Part shown: positions 36,246 through 45,058 of the stretch, piece after piece
How the letters are laid out: each line of letters opens with the position of its first letter
How positions within the stretch are numbered: position 1 is the first letter of the stretch
From: JAAFIM01 sp964467315
GTDB lineage: Bacteria; Bacteroidota; Bacteroidia; Chitinophagales; Saprospiraceae
Assembly (NCBI GenBank): GCA_964467315.1
Contig: CAYXSA010000005.1
Span: 11,386 to 75,385 of the forward strand
DNA length: 64,000 bases
Direction of reading: 5' to 3'
The notes under the pieces: model-generated
Database searches by the model: none
What the model was told of the DNA's origin: nothing
What the model saw: the letters and a program-made list of their open reading frames with translations, nothing else
Position numbers and translations under genes: made by a program

Positions 36246-37196
36246 ATGCGCTCCTACACATGGCTTTTTTTTTTGGTGTTTGTAGTTGCTTGCAGCAGCA
36301 AAAAAACGCAGCGCGCCTTAAGTATTTCCCTTGTAAAGGAGCGCGATTTAGCAGGTTACTGGGGAGATAGCACAGGGCAAGTATTGCTTGTACTTACAGA
36401 CAGTGCCGAAGTAGAATTTTTTTCGAATTGGGACATAATGGCTACTTTTGGTTATCAGCTAATTTGGGCTGATAGTATCAGTTTTTTGAAAAACTGTAAC
36501 GATTGTGATGTGCCTGATTTTCACAGCAGTCCCAAGCTATATTTTCAAAACAACACCCTAACAACTACCCGCTATGAAGGCGAAAACCTAATCCAAAAAA
36601 AATTTTGGAAATACGATTCACCCGACTTAAATTCAAAATTTAAGCACCCATCTGCCAAACTTCTGCTAACAGAAGACACTACACAAGTCTTTACAAAATC
36701 GCATTGGCAGATAAAAATAAATGGCGATAATGCGCCTATACAACTTTTTTTTCCATCTCCAAAAAGAACTTCAGGACACGCATATAGGCTTGTGAAAAAA
36801 AATCTACCAGAATATGATACTTCTTTTTACAACTTATCTCGTTATGTAGGCGCATTAGAGGGTTCTGCCCGCTTTACTGAATTTATTATAATGAAGCATC
36901 ATTTTATACAAATCTATTCAAACAAACAAGACAATAGAAAAACTGATGTAATACGCTCTTTTTTAATTACAGAATTAGCAAACGATAAACATTTGGGGCT
37001 GGAATTGTTAGGAAAAGGGTGCTTTCGCTTGGTAAGCTTCCATGCACAAACTGACACATTCATAGAATACGGCTATAATTTATTTCATCAGCGCCTTGCA
37101 AACTATAAAGAAGTAACTACACAAAAAGTAGCCACAGAAAGCTTCATCAAAAAACTAAAACAGCTTGATTTTTTGTACTTGCCGCTGGCTTGGTGA
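36246..37196 (+). CDS. Predicted lipoprotein of unknown function (316 aa)
   Basis: Residues 1-15 are a lipoprotein signal with lipobox VVAC and acylated Cys16. The mature part has no recognised domain. It contains AGYWGDSTGQVLLVLTDSAEVEFFS near the start, which resembles small calycin/lipocalin-like periplasmic domains, but this is only an impression. It starts 9 bp after the broken gene and so probably shares its promoter. Base composition is AT-rich. An F1 element starts soon after its stop. Confidence 0.85.
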   Translation: MRSYTWLFFLVFVVACSSKKTQRALSISLVKERDLAGYWGDSTGQVLLVLTDSAEVEFFSNWDIMATFGYQLIWADSISFLKNCNDCDVPDFHSSPKLYFQNNTLTTTRYEGENLIQKKFWKYDSPDLNSKFKHPSAKLLLTEDTTQVFTKSHWQIKINGDNAPIQLFFPSPKRTSGHAYRLVKKNLPEYDTSFYNLSRYVGALEGSARFTEFIIMKHHFIQIYSNKQDNRKTDVIRSFLITELANDKHLGLELLGKGCFRLVSFHAQTDTFIEYGYNLFHQRLANYKEVTTQKVATESFIKKLKQLDFLYLPLAW

Positions 37197-37212
37197 TATC
37201 GTTTGTGTGCCA

Positions 37213-37424
37213 TCTGCGCCCGCCGCAATTTTTTGCGGCGGGTATTTTTTTGCACACAGATTGAGGGATAGTTTAGCGCCCGCCGCAACCTTTTTGCGGC
37301 GGGATAAAAACGCGTGAGGGATAGAAATGTAGGGGCGAATAAACATTCGCCCATTTGGGCGATGTTTTCGCCCCGAAATGGATAGCCCGACCGCCGCGCC
37401 CTTTTTGGCGCGGCGGGCACGCCC
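37213..37424 (-). repeat. F1 modular hairpin element, reverse copy with duplicated outer part
   Basis: GCGTGAGGGATAG (37312-37324), ATAGCCCGAC (37382-37391), GGGCACGCCC (37415-37424), inner stem CGCCGCGCC/GGCGCGGCG, middle stem built from GGGGCGAA and CGCCC modules. The outer stem CCCGCCGCAA/TTGCGGCGGG occurs twice (37219-37242 and 37279-37303), with a second partial TTGAGGGATAG between them (37261), so part of the unit has been duplicated in place. Confidence 0.9.
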
Positions 37425-37593
37425 CCCAAAAAAACAAAAATCAGGATTTTCCTTAAAAAACAAGTGGCAATATCCGCCTTTGGAATAATTTCTATAATAT
37501 ATTGATTATCAGGCTATTTATATAGGTTTTTTCACCTTGAAATGCGCTTAATTTGCATTTTTTTTGTCCCCTTTTTGCGCGTATATGGCAGGC

Positions 37594-37625
37594 GCTTTGA
37601 TTTTTGCCTTTTTAGCAATCAAAGC
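37594..37625. other. Inverted repeat in the AT-rich leader 37425-37672
   Basis: GCTTTGAT...TGC pairs with GCA.ATCAAAGC around an 8-nt loop, 48 bp before the ATG at 37673. It could be an operator or leader hairpin. No full TAnnTTTG box was found; TAATTTG near 37544 is one base short. Nothing else is apparent in this gap. Confidence 0.3.
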
Positions 37626-37672
37626 AAATTTTATCCACCCGATGATTGAGTTCATCACAACAGCGCCAAGAC

Positions 37673-38710
37673 ATGAAACTGTTTTGCTTATTTTTTTCTC
37701 TTTTGGGCTTTAGCGTCCTTCAAGCGCAGAATTGCGCCGAAGGGTTTAACCATGAAGCCAATGCCGACGGCATACCCGTGCATATCTATTCAGAAAACAA
37801 CGATGAGTGCTTTCAGGTGCTTATCAAGAGCCAGCCCCTCAATCCCGACCCCGCTAAAAATGTCTATTTTTATGCAGCCAAGCAGGCGCAAACGAAAATT
37901 GTCGTCAAGTTGAGCAATGGCGAGTTGCTGGAGAAAAACTTTTTCGACGCGGGCAACATGGGCAATGTCGCCTATTATATCGACAAGAACAAAAAAGGCA
38001 AATATAGCCTCAAACTTAGCCTCAAAAATAGCGGAGCCAGCCAAGCCGCCAAAGACGAATGGGCTGCCAAACAAAAAGAAGAAGAAGCCGCTCGCAAAGC
38101 CAAAAAAGAAGCCGACGACAAGCGTTGGGACGCAGAATCTGCCGAGCGTAGCGCCCGCATGAAAGAAAGCGTAAAACTCGATAGCGAAATCGAACGCGAA
38201 AAACGAGAAGCCGAAGAAGCCAAAAAGGCAGAAGAAGCTAAAGAAGCCAAAAAGGCAGAAGAAGCCAAAAAAATCGCCGACGCGAAAAAAGCCGAAGAAG
38301 AGGCACAAAAAGCCAAACAAGCCCAAAACCCAAGCAACAGCAGCAACAATAACAGCAACGCCAACACCAATAAATCCAATAGCAACAGCCATTCGCCCAA
38401 TCAATCGGGCATTCGCCTACGCTTTCGCTTCCTCAAAGCGGGCATTCCTATCGCCAATACGGACATTACCCTCAAAGCAGGTAACGTATTCATAGGCTCT
38501 GGCACTACGGACGGCGCGGGCAATGTGGATATGTACACCAAGCTCCCCGCAGGCAGAATGGACATGGATATTTACGGCAAAAAAGGCGGCGAAGACTGGT
38601 CTGTAAAGGGTCTTTACTCCCTCACCGTCAACTCCGATATGGCAGAGCCCCTCATCGTCGACATCGCCGAAGGTCTCAAACAAATGCAAGAAATGATGAA
38701 AGGGTTTTAA
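37673..38710 (+). CDS. Secreted coiled-coil protein with C-terminal beta domain (345 aa)
   Basis: The ATG at 37673 starts a signal peptide (residues 1-18, ending VLQAQ); an upstream TTG would extend it by nine unlikely residues. Residues 19-120 form a small Cys-containing beta domain (NDECFQVLIKSQP, TKIVVKLSNGELLEKNFF). Residues about 125-220 are an E/K/A-rich heptad-like coiled coil with repeated EEAKKAEEAK. Residues 222-250 are a Ser/Asn linker. Residues 252-345 resemble an Ig/SpaA-like beta domain (AGIPIANTDITLKAG, GTTDGAGNVDMYTKLPAG). It probably acts in the periplasm or cell envelope. Precise function unknown. Confidence 0.85.
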   Translation: MKLFCLFFSLLGFSVLQAQNCAEGFNHEANADGIPVHIYSENNDECFQVLIKSQPLNPDPAKNVYFYAAKQAQTKIVVKLSNGELLEKNFFDAGNMGNVAYYIDKNKKGKYSLKLSLKNSGASQAAKDEWAAKQKEEEAARKAKKEADDKRWDAESAERSARMKESVKLDSEIEREKREAEEAKKAEEAKEAKKAEEAKKIADAKKAEEEAQKAKQAQNPSNSSNNNSNANTNKSNSNSHSPNQSGIRLRFRFLKAGIPIANTDITLKAGNVFIGSGTTDGAGNVDMYTKLPAGRMDMDIYGKKGGEDWSVKGLYSLTVNSDMAEPLIVDIAEGLKQMQEMMKGF

Positions 38711-38714
38711 GAGC

Positions 38715-38932
38715 GAAAAATGAAAAGTGAAAAGTGAAAAGTATGCTTTATGTATAATTGCTCTTACACAGGATTATGCTGCCTTTCGTAGGCAACGCGC
38801 TACGCGCTCGCCTACGGTTAGGGCGCGAAACGCCACAAAAAACAAGGTCTTGCGTAAAATCAGTTATAACAAAAATTCACTTTTCACTTTTCACTTTTCA
38901 TTTTTCACTTTTCACTTTTCACTTTTCACTTA
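38715..38932. repeat. F2 heptamer-bracketed unit (GTGAAAA type)
   Basis: GTGAAAA-type units read forward at 38715-38742 and in reverse (TTTTCAC, about eight units) at 38876-38930; both ends face inward. The interior has TGCTTTATGTATA, shared with the unit at 63826, and a GTAGGC/GCCTAC hairpin around AACGCGCTACGCGC. The right array overlaps the TAA stop (38930-38932) of the next minus-strand gene. The left array begins 4 bp after the stop of the upstream gene. Confidence 0.85.
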
Positions 38933-41323
38933 ATTTATCAACAATCGCAAGCGCGCCAGCGCCTGCCCCTCTTGGCTGTTGATTTCTACGACATATACGC
39001 CCGCAGGGAGGTTTGCGGTTTCTACGCGCGGCGTATGCCCCGCCTGTATGTGCAGGCTTTCCGACTGCAAAAGCTGCCCCCCTATCGAATAAATGCGCAA
39101 ATCGATAGCCTCTTCTTCCACAAAGCCACTCAAAGAGAAAGCACCCGAACTAGTAGGATTGGGGAAAAGGCGTATACTTTGGGCGCTGCCATTTTCTTGC
39201 AGGCTGGACACGATGCCTACGCTTGTATTGGCGCTGCTTGTGCAGCCGTTGCCGTCTGTGATAGTTACGCTATAAGCGCCCGAAATCAGCCCTGTAGCTT
39301 GGCTTGTCGTCTGCCCATTCGACCAAAGGAAAGTTAATGCGCCTGTCGCCCCGCTTGCCGTAGCCACCGCGCTGCCGTCTGCACAAAGAGCGCAAGAGGC
39401 ATTGGTCGCCGTTGCCGTCGCCGTTAGCGGATAAGGCGTAATAGCTGCCTGCGCCGTTTCCGAAAGCATACAGCCGCCGCCAATCTCTACGCTTAAAGCA
39501 TAATTGCCCGAATTAGATACATTCAGGACTGCCGATGTACTACCCGTCGACCAAAGATATTGCGGACAGCCGAAAAGCTGAAAACTATAGTCAAAATTTG
39601 GATACGAGGTAAATCCGCCCCCCGCAAAAGCGTTGCCGCCCGCGTATCTATCTACGCTTGACGAACCTGCGGCGCAGTGCGCGGCGTTGCTGCTGCTCAC
39701 GACAAGATAGTAACGGCTGCCCACTGTCAAGACTGCCGAACTCGCAAAATCCACCCGCGCCCAATCGCCGTCCATCGCCCCATTTAGGGAGCCTGTAGCC
39801 AATACGCCCGAACTAAAGGCATTCGGCAAACTATCGCGCAACTCAAAAATCAAATCCCCCGCGCCCGACCCATTAGCTTCGAGCAAAATCGCTGCCCCAC
39901 AGAGCTGGGAACTTGTCGCAGTAAAAGATTGGGCTATCGGATTATCCAATAAAGACATACAGCCATCGTTTTCTTCCTGCACAATAGCGGGAATATCGCC
40001 CACTACCGCGCTTAATGCCAGCTGGGGCGCGCAAACCGTGCCCGCGCTGGCTTGGGTGATGCTGATTTCGGGCAGTTCGATAGTTACCCGCTCCGAGCCT
40101 GTGAGCACGCAAGCATCGCCAAAGTCAACGCTTAGGTTGTAAGTGCCGCCTGCGGCTACGCGCTGCGTGGCAGTCGTTGCCCCATTCGACCAGAGATATT
40201 GCGCACAGTCAAAAATCCGAAAAGCATAATCAAAGTTATTGAAGGAAGCGTAATTGTTGGCGTGTGCATTGCCGCCGAGATAGCTACTGCTTACCGTACC
40301 GCCTACGCATTGCGTAGGGCTGCTGCCCGTAAAAACGAGATGATAGCGCCGCCCCGTGATAATATCCACAGGTTGCGCCCAATAGACATTTGCCCAAGCG
40401 CCGTTTTCGACTATGGGCAGCGTGCCTGTAGCGAGCATTTGCGCATTGGGGTTATTGGGCAGACTATCCCAAAGTTCGATAGTCAGGCTGCCTGCCGCTA
40501 CGCTGTTGTCGGCGATATAAATCGCCGCCCCGCAAGATAGGCTGCCCGCTGCCGTGAAGGACTGCGCCAAACCCGCCTGCGAAAACTCCGCAATACAAAC
40601 GCTGCCATCGTTTTGCGCCACCGCTACAGGCTGCCGAGAAATATCCACACGCAAATCTACCGCGCAAAGACTCGCCGCCGACTGCTGCGTCGACAAAAAA
40701 GCGCAAGGCGGCGTAAAGGAATAGCATTCATTTGCCGCCGCCGACCAATCCTCACCATTACGCCCATCTACAGCCGCAAATCCCCGCTCAAAATCCTGTA
40801 TCCCCATCGTCGAAAATCGCCCCGTATGGTTATTGACCGCCGATAAAATGCGGATTTCGCCGCTTTCGTGCAGCTGTATTTGCGCCGTTACCTCGTTCGT
40901 ATTGGTGCAGCAATAGCCCACATTGCCAAACTCCAAAACAAAAACCCTATTCGGCGTTTGCCCCAGCGTGTAGTATTCTACGATGCCATCGTCCGTATAA
41001 AGGTCATCCCAAGCAAAAGCGATTATCGTGCGCGCAAAATTCGTCGGCAGATTTTGCCCCGCACAGCAGCCCGAAGTTTGCGGATTTTCAAAGGACAAAA
41101 AACCATTCGACGACACATACACACGCCGATACTCCTCCCCGTAAAAAGGAAAATTAAAGCCCATATCTATCGGCGCAGACACCACATCATCGCCCAAAAC
41201 AAGATTGGTCGGACTGCCCGAAGGTGTAAGCAGATTGTAGGTACAAGTTTGCACGCTATATTCTTGCGATTGCGCATACGCAGGCAGGCACAAAAGCAAA
41301 AAAAAGTAGAAAATTTGCCGCAT
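38930..41323 (-). CDS. T9SS-secreted protein with duplicated module and SprB repeat (797 aa)
   Basis: Signal peptide residues 1-19. Residues 20-200 resemble a nidogen-like/lectin-like surface domain (MGFNFPFYGEEYRRVYVSSNGFLSF, split here only by description). Two related modules follow, each with F-T-A...LSCGAAI/LCGAAI, ELWDSLPN/ELRDSLPN, a final R-Y-x-L-V and a terminal Y-L-W-S: an internal duplication. About 640-705 is a SprB repeat (LTFLWSNGQTT, GAYSVTITDGNGC). The last 80 residues are a type A sorting domain (RLFPNPTSSGAFSL). T9SS export and a surface role are family inferences. Its stop codon is the last base pair of an F2 array. Confidence 0.9.
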   Translation of the reverse strand: MRQIFYFFLLLCLPAYAQSQEYSVQTCTYNLLTPSGSPTNLVLGDDVVSAPIDMGFNFPFYGEEYRRVYVSSNGFLSFENPQTSGCCAGQNLPTNFARTIIAFAWDDLYTDDGIVEYYTLGQTPNRVFVLEFGNVGYCCTNTNEVTAQIQLHESGEIRILSAVNNHTGRFSTMGIQDFERGFAAVDGRNGEDWSAAANECYSFTPPCAFLSTQQSAASLCAVDLRVDISRQPVAVAQNDGSVCIAEFSQAGLAQSFTAAGSLSCGAAIYIADNSVAAGSLTIELWDSLPNNPNAQMLATGTLPIVENGAWANVYWAQPVDIITGRRYHLVFTGSSPTQCVGGTVSSSYLGGNAHANNYASFNNFDYAFRIFDCAQYLWSNGATTATQRVAAGGTYNLSVDFGDACVLTGSERVTIELPEISITQASAGTVCAPQLALSAVVGDIPAIVQEENDGCMSLLDNPIAQSFTATSSQLCGAAILLEANGSGAGDLIFELRDSLPNAFSSGVLATGSLNGAMDGDWARVDFASSAVLTVGSRYYLVVSSSNAAHCAAGSSSVDRYAGGNAFAGGGFTSYPNFDYSFQLFGCPQYLWSTGSTSAVLNVSNSGNYALSVEIGGGCMLSETAQAAITPYPLTATATATNASCALCADGSAVATASGATGALTFLWSNGQTTSQATGLISGAYSVTITDGNGCTSSANTSVGIVSSLQENGSAQSIRLFPNPTSSGAFSLSGFVEEEAIDLRIYSIGGQLLQSESLHIQAGHTPRVETANLPAGVYVVEINSQEGQALARLRLLIN

Positions 41324-41390
41324 AAGATAGTTCGATTAAGTGAATAAACGCGCTAAAATACGGCTTTTCCCTTACACATTTTCGTTTTTT

Positions 41391-41585
41391 TGGGCGTGCC
41401 GCTGCTCCCCGCGCCGAAAATCGGCGCTTAAAGGTCGCAGCGTCGGGCTATTTGAGCCGTAGCACGGCGTGCTTACGCACTTGTGCCATGCTACGGCTCT
41501 ACATATCCCTCACGCGGCGAGCCGTAGCACGGCGTGCCATGCTACGGCTCTGCATGGCGCGCCGCCCGCAAAGGCGGGCGGCGCA
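41391..41585 (+). repeat. F1 modular hairpin element, forward copy
   Basis: GGGCGTGCC (41392-41400, one C short), an inner stem CGCTGC/GCAGCG enclosing GCGCCG/CGGCGC, GTCGGGCTAT (41442-41451), the long GAGCCGTAGCA-type middle stem, TATCCCTCACGC (41504-41515). A second, shortened GAGCCGTAGCA hairpin follows at 41518-41550, then the outer stem GCCGCCCGC/GCGGGCGGC. A separate CCCGCTG...AACGGG hairpin at 41602-41630 adjoins the next gene. These fill gap 41324-41659. Confidence 0.9.
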
Positions 41586-41659
41586 TTTTTATAAAAAAAA
41601 ATCCCGCTGCACCCAAAGGCACAACGGGAAAAGAAAAATTAAACCTTTGGGCGGGCATT

Positions 41660-42580
41660 TTATCCGCCACCACTGCGGCGACCCGAAGAGGTATTGCCGC
41701 TGCCGCCGCTTCTGCTGTCACTGTTAAAACTGCCGCCGCCGCTGCTGCGCGATGGCGAAGAATCAGAGGAAGAGGGGCGCGTAGTCGTATTGTTGTTGTA
41801 GCCGCTGTTGTTATTGCTATTGGAAGACGAATTGCGCGGCTCTTGGCGCGTGTTGTAGGTATTGTTATTCGTCGTTGTAGTCGTTGTCGGCGTATAGGAA
41901 TTGTTGTGCGTATTGCGCGAGCTATTGCGGTCGCTATCAGCGGAGCGCGTGGGGCGCGTCGTGGTGTAGTTGCGCGAAGTATTGGTTGTGGGGTCGTAGT
42001 GGTAATTATCGTTTTGGCGATTGTTATTGAAAAGCGAGCCGCCACCGCCGCCACCACCGTAGTAGTTGTTATAGCCGTAGTTGTAACCGTAGTTATTGCC
42101 CCAGCCATTGTTGTTGCCCCAGCCATTGTTGCCATAATAGCCGCCGTTGTTCCAACCGTTATTGCCCCAGCCGTTGTTGCCGCAGCTCCAGCAGTTGTTG
42201 TTGTTCCAGCCGTTATTCCAGCCGTTGCCGTAATAGTTGTTGTTGTTGAAACCCCAAGGCGAATTGTAAGAAGAGGACATCCAAGGGTCGTTCCAACCAT
42301 GCCCGTAGTTGTAGGGGCTATAGTAGCCCAAGCCGCTGGAGGGATTGTGAAAACGGCGAATGCGCGAAGTATAATTAGACTCTTCTACCACATATTCATC
42401 CGAATAATAATCGCCTGCATTGTCGCTGCGGTACTGTCTGCCGTCCGTTGGCTCAAATTTTTTGATTTTTACGGGTGCGGGCGTACCGTCGAAATACACA
42501 TCGTCGTGCATACTCTGTGCCGATGCCCCAAATGCCAAGACTGCGCAAAACAGCAGGGCGCTAATTTTTGATAATCGCAT
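41660..42580 (-). CDS. Secreted Asn/Gly/Tyr-rich prion-like protein (306 aa)
   Basis: The ATG at 42580 gives a signal peptide (residues 1-22, ending GASAQ). Residues 23-100 are a normal-complexity segment (DDVYFDGTPAPVKIKKFEP). From about 105 to 190 the chain is almost only N, G, W and Y (repeats like NNGWGNNG, NYGYN), with GGGGGGG near 190. From about 195 to 306 it is rich in N, S, T and R with poly-Thr and poly-Asn runs, ending SGRRSGGG. There is no folded C-terminal sorting domain. The composition resembles prion-like or matrix proteins; aggregation or matrix function is inference. Annotators often give such sequences misleading names. Confidence 0.82.
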   Translation of the reverse strand: MRLSKISALLFCAVLAFGASAQSMHDDVYFDGTPAPVKIKKFEPTDGRQYRSDNAGDYYSDEYVVEESNYTSRIRRFHNPSSGLGYYSPYNYGHGWNDPWMSSSYNSPWGFNNNNYYGNGWNNGWNNNNCWSCGNNGWGNNGWNNGGYYGNNGWGNNNGWGNNYGYNYGYNNYYGGGGGGGSLFNNNRQNDNYHYDPTTNTSRNYTTTRPTRSADSDRNSSRNTHNNSYTPTTTTTTNNNTYNTRQEPRNSSSNSNNNSGYNNNTTTRPSSSDSSPSRSSGGGSFNSDSRSGGSGNTSSGRRSGGG

Positions 42581-42690
42581 AAACTGTAATCGAGTTTTTA
42601 GCGGTGAATGGGTTGCGCTACGGCAGTGCCCAAATGTTATTTTAGTAAACAGCGAAAACGGCAAAAAATGTTCCGTTTTTTCTGTTTGTT

Positions 42691-43863
42691 TTATTCCAGA
42701 ATGTATCGCTCATGGCTATGTTTGACCTTATCGGCTATGATTTTGGTAGCAGTAGCGCGAATCTCGGGATAAGCAGGCAGGGGCGTAGGCAATTTCTGTT
42801 CGGCATATAGATAAATCGCCTCTTTTTTGCTGTAGGATTTGACGTATAGGTATCGCTGCCCCAGCTTTTTGGCGCTTTCGTTTTGCTCAATGTGCAGATA
42901 ATACTCCACCTCGCCCAGCGTATCGAGCACATGAAAGCTATAGACGCTGTGTTGTCGGCTGCTATCGCTGACAAAATTGCGATGCGCGTGCACTTCTTTT
43001 CCTTTAACGTCAAATTGGTCGAAACAGTAAGATTCCACCATGCTTTTCGAGAGCTTTTGCTCCGTTCTTGCCTTCTGAATGAGTGCCTCCAGCGGTTCGG
43101 CTTTTGCGTATTGTTTGCTGGCGTAATAGACTTGTATGAGTTTGACGGTAGTTTGATGCTTTTCGGGCTGTAGTTCGCGCAGGCGCAACAAGGTTTTTTC
43201 GGCGTTTTTGTAGTCTTTGATTTTGTACTCGTTCAATGCGGTATTGTAGAGCAGATAATTTAGCTCTTCAGTCGTGTAGAGCTGTCTGCCTATGAGGCTT
43301 TCTCTGTCGGCAGTAGCGATTTGTCGACGCTGTATTTCGAGGGCTTTTTTGTAGTTTTTTTGCTCTGCGTAGAGGTTTATCAGGTGTTCGCTTGCCTGTA
43401 GTGGGCAGTCTGCAAACTGTAGGGCGGTCGTATAGACTTTTATGGCTTGGGGGATTTGTTTGGCGTTGCGGTGTAGGTCGGCGCGGAAGGAATAATAGAG
43501 TCCTTTTTTGGGGTCGTTTTTGATGGCTTCGTCTACGGAGGCGATGCCTGCTTCCGTCTGCCCCATTGCTACGAGCGAAACGGCTTTATAAAAATGCGCA
43601 TCGGCAAATTTCGGGTTCTTTTGGGTAGCGCGATTGAGGAAGGCTACGGCGGTTTGGTCTTCGTAAAGGCGCACATAACTGCGCCCTATCCAAAAATAAG
43701 CGCTATCCGTCAGCCCTTCGGGGTTGGTTTGCGCGTATTCGCTAATTTTTTCGTAATTTTGCGCCTCAAACCATTGCCGCAATTCGCTTGCTGTTTGCGC
43801 CTTAGCGCTTAGGCAGGCGCAGAATGCCGCCAAAGAGAGGGCAGCGCGGGAAAAAAATTTCAT
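42691..43863 (-). CDS. Secreted TPR protein (390 aa)
   Basis: The ATG at 43863 gives a signal peptide (residues 1-23, ending LSAKAQ). Residues 25-270 contain TPR units (DSAYFWIGRSYVRLYEDQTA, FADAHFYKAVSLVAMGQTEAG, LYYSFRADLHRNAKQIPQA, ALNEYKIKDYKNAEKTLLRL). Residues 280-390 form a beta-rich C-terminal region of unknown type. The TPR part implies protein-protein contacts in the envelope. It is divergently arranged with the phosphatase gene, with 64 bp between the starts. Confidence 0.88.
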   Translation of the reverse strand: MKFFSRAALSLAAFCACLSAKAQTASELRQWFEAQNYEKISEYAQTNPEGLTDSAYFWIGRSYVRLYEDQTAVAFLNRATQKNPKFADAHFYKAVSLVAMGQTEAGIASVDEAIKNDPKKGLYYSFRADLHRNAKQIPQAIKVYTTALQFADCPLQASEHLINLYAEQKNYKKALEIQRRQIATADRESLIGRQLYTTEELNYLLYNTALNEYKIKDYKNAEKTLLRLRELQPEKHQTTVKLIQVYYASKQYAKAEPLEALIQKARTEQKLSKSMVESYCFDQFDVKGKEVHAHRNFVSDSSRQHSVYSFHVLDTLGEVEYYLHIEQNESAKKLGQRYLYVKSYSKKEAIYLYAEQKLPTPLPAYPEIRATATKIIADKVKHSHERYILE

Positions 43864-43874
43864 ATTTTTTGCGG

Positions 43875-43882
43875 TATATTTG
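43875..43882 (+). promoter_or_regulatory. -7 box for the histidine phosphatase gene
   Basis: TATATTTG in the 64-bp divergent gap. A start of transcription about 7 bp downstream would fall on or next to ATG 43889, leaving either a leaderless product from 43889 or a short leader to ATG 43928. Confidence 0.55.
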
Positions 43883-43927
43883 CTCTTGATGCAGCCAAGA
43901 TACGACAAAAATCCCAACAAAAACAGC

Positions 43928-44581
43928 ATGACCTTATTTTTTTACCTTCTGCGGCACGGCGAAAGCGAGGGCAATCTGCGCACGGAGTACATTGCAGGGC
44001 AATCGCTTGATACGCCGCTCACGGATTTGGGCTGCAGGCAGGCAGCCGCAGCAGGCAAGCGTTGGAAGGCGCATTTCCCTTGCTCCGCCTTAGAGCTTTG
44101 GGCTTCCCCCGCCAAGCGCACGCAGCAAACGGCGCAGCATTTTTGCGAAGCGGCAGCTTTGCCCTTCGGTAGTGTGCAGCAGGCGGCGCAAATCGTGGAG
44201 CTTTCGCAGGGCGACTGGGTCGGGCGGCTGCGCTCGGAGGTCTATTCAGGCGAAAACTTACAAGAAGTAAACGCCGATAGCTGGCATTTTGCCGCCCCCA
44301 ATGGCGAGTCGCAAAGCGAGGTAGCACAGCGCTTTTACGCCTTTTTGCGCACACGCATAGAGGCGGCACGCAGCGGACAAACGCAGGCGCGGCATTTTCT
44401 GCTCTTCTCGCACGCCATCGCCATCAAAGCGCTCATGCGCGAAATACTCGGCTTCGATGCCGCGCACGTCTTCAAAATGCAAGTCCACAACGCCTCCCTT
44501 AGCGTCCTCCAATACGAACCCCTGCGCGGCTGGTCGCTCCAAAGACTCAACGATTTCGCACATCTCGAAGGGCTGGAATAG
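43928..44581 (+). CDS. Histidine phosphatase family protein (217 aa)
   Basis: Branch-1 histidine phosphatase/phosphoglycerate-mutase-like fold. The catalytic RHG motif is at residues 9-11 (LLRHGESEGN, phospho-accepting His10). Other active-site residues visible are Arg64 (SPAKRTQQTA), Glu91 (VELSQGDW) and the second histidine His162 (FSHAIAIKALM). The substrate cannot be told. The start 43928 places RHG near the N-terminus as in the family; an in-frame ATG at 43889 is the alternative. The stop TAG (44579-44581) shares its G with the first unit of an F2 heptamer array. Confidence 0.92.
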   Translation: MTLFFYLLRHGESEGNLRTEYIAGQSLDTPLTDLGCRQAAAAGKRWKAHFPCSALELWASPAKRTQQTAQHFCEAAALPFGSVQQAAQIVELSQGDWVGRLRSEVYSGENLQEVNADSWHFAAPNGESQSEVAQRFYAFLRTRIEAARSGQTQARHFLLFSHAIAIKALMREILGFDAAHVFKMQVHNASLSVLQYEPLRGWSLQRLNDFAHLEGLE

Positions 44582-44700
44582 AGTTACGAGTTACGAGTTA
44601 CGAGTTACGAAAACGAAGTTAACGCGAAGCGAATGTTGCGTATAAGCCATTGATTTGATGGCTCGCTGCGCTCGTCATTCGTCATTCGTAATTCGTCATT
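44581..44700. repeat. F2 heptamer-bracketed unit
   Basis: Four GAGTTAC units (44581-44609) start on the last base of the phosphatase stop codon. Inverted units (CGTCATT, CGTAATT) occupy 44672-44700. The core has GAAGTTAACGCGAAGCGAAT and ATAAGCCATTGAT, both shared with other F2 units. The right array joins directly to an F1 copy. Confidence 0.88.
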
Positions 44701-44877
44701 ATGGCGTGCCCGCTGCCCAAAAAGGGGCAGCGGTCGGGCTATTTGGGGCGTTTCACCATCGCCCCTCTGGGGCGAATGTTGATTCGCCCCGAATGGGGCG
44801 AATGTTGATTCGCCCCTACTATCCCTCACGCAATTTTCCCGCTGCGCAAAGGGCGCAGCGGGCGGTAGTACCCAAAA
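44701..44877 (+). repeat. F1 modular hairpin element, forward copy fused to F2
   Basis: ATGGCGTGCCC replaces the usual T-run/GGGCGTGCCC, exactly as in the copy at 52741, where an F2 array also abuts. Inner stem CGCTGCCC/GGGGCAGCG, GTCGGGCTAT (44733-44742), a middle region with tandem TGGGGCGAATGTTGATTCGC modules, CTATCCCTCACGC (44819-44831), outer stem CCCGCTGCGC/GCGCAGCGGG (44838-44862), then ACCCAAAAA. Confidence 0.9.
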
Positions 44878-44887
44878 ATAAAGAAAC

Positions 44888-45033
44888 TGCGTGCCGCCCG
44901 CCCTTTGCGGGCGGCGCACCATATTTTGCGTGAGGGATAGTAGGGGCGAATCAACATTCGCCCCATTCGGGGCGATGGTGAAACGCCCCAAATAGCCCGA
45001 CCGCGCCCCCTTTTTTGGGGCGCGGGCACGCCC
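44888..45033 (-). repeat. F1 modular hairpin element, reverse copy
   Basis: Outer stem CGCCCGC/GCGGGCG (44895-44915), GCGTGAGGGATAG (44928-44940), middle stem from GGGGCGAA and CGCCCC modules, ATAGCCCGAC (44992-45001), inner stem CGCGCCCC/GGGGCGCG, GGGCACGCCC (45024-45033). F2 plus the F1 pair fill all of gap 44582-45058. Confidence 0.92.
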
Positions 45034-45058
45034 AAAAAAAATATGCTTAAAAAGAGCT

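Noticed and set aside
41534..42571. Long open frames antisense to the prion-like gene (about 250-345 codons)
   Set aside because: They are products of the repetitive Asn/Gly codons on the coding strand (Val/Ile/Ala or Thr/Ala strings) and have no independent start signals.
42691..44581. Operon or toxin-antitoxin reading of the TPR gene and histidine phosphatase
   Set aside because: They are divergent, unequal in size and of well-known separate families; only the shared 64-bp promoter gap connects them.
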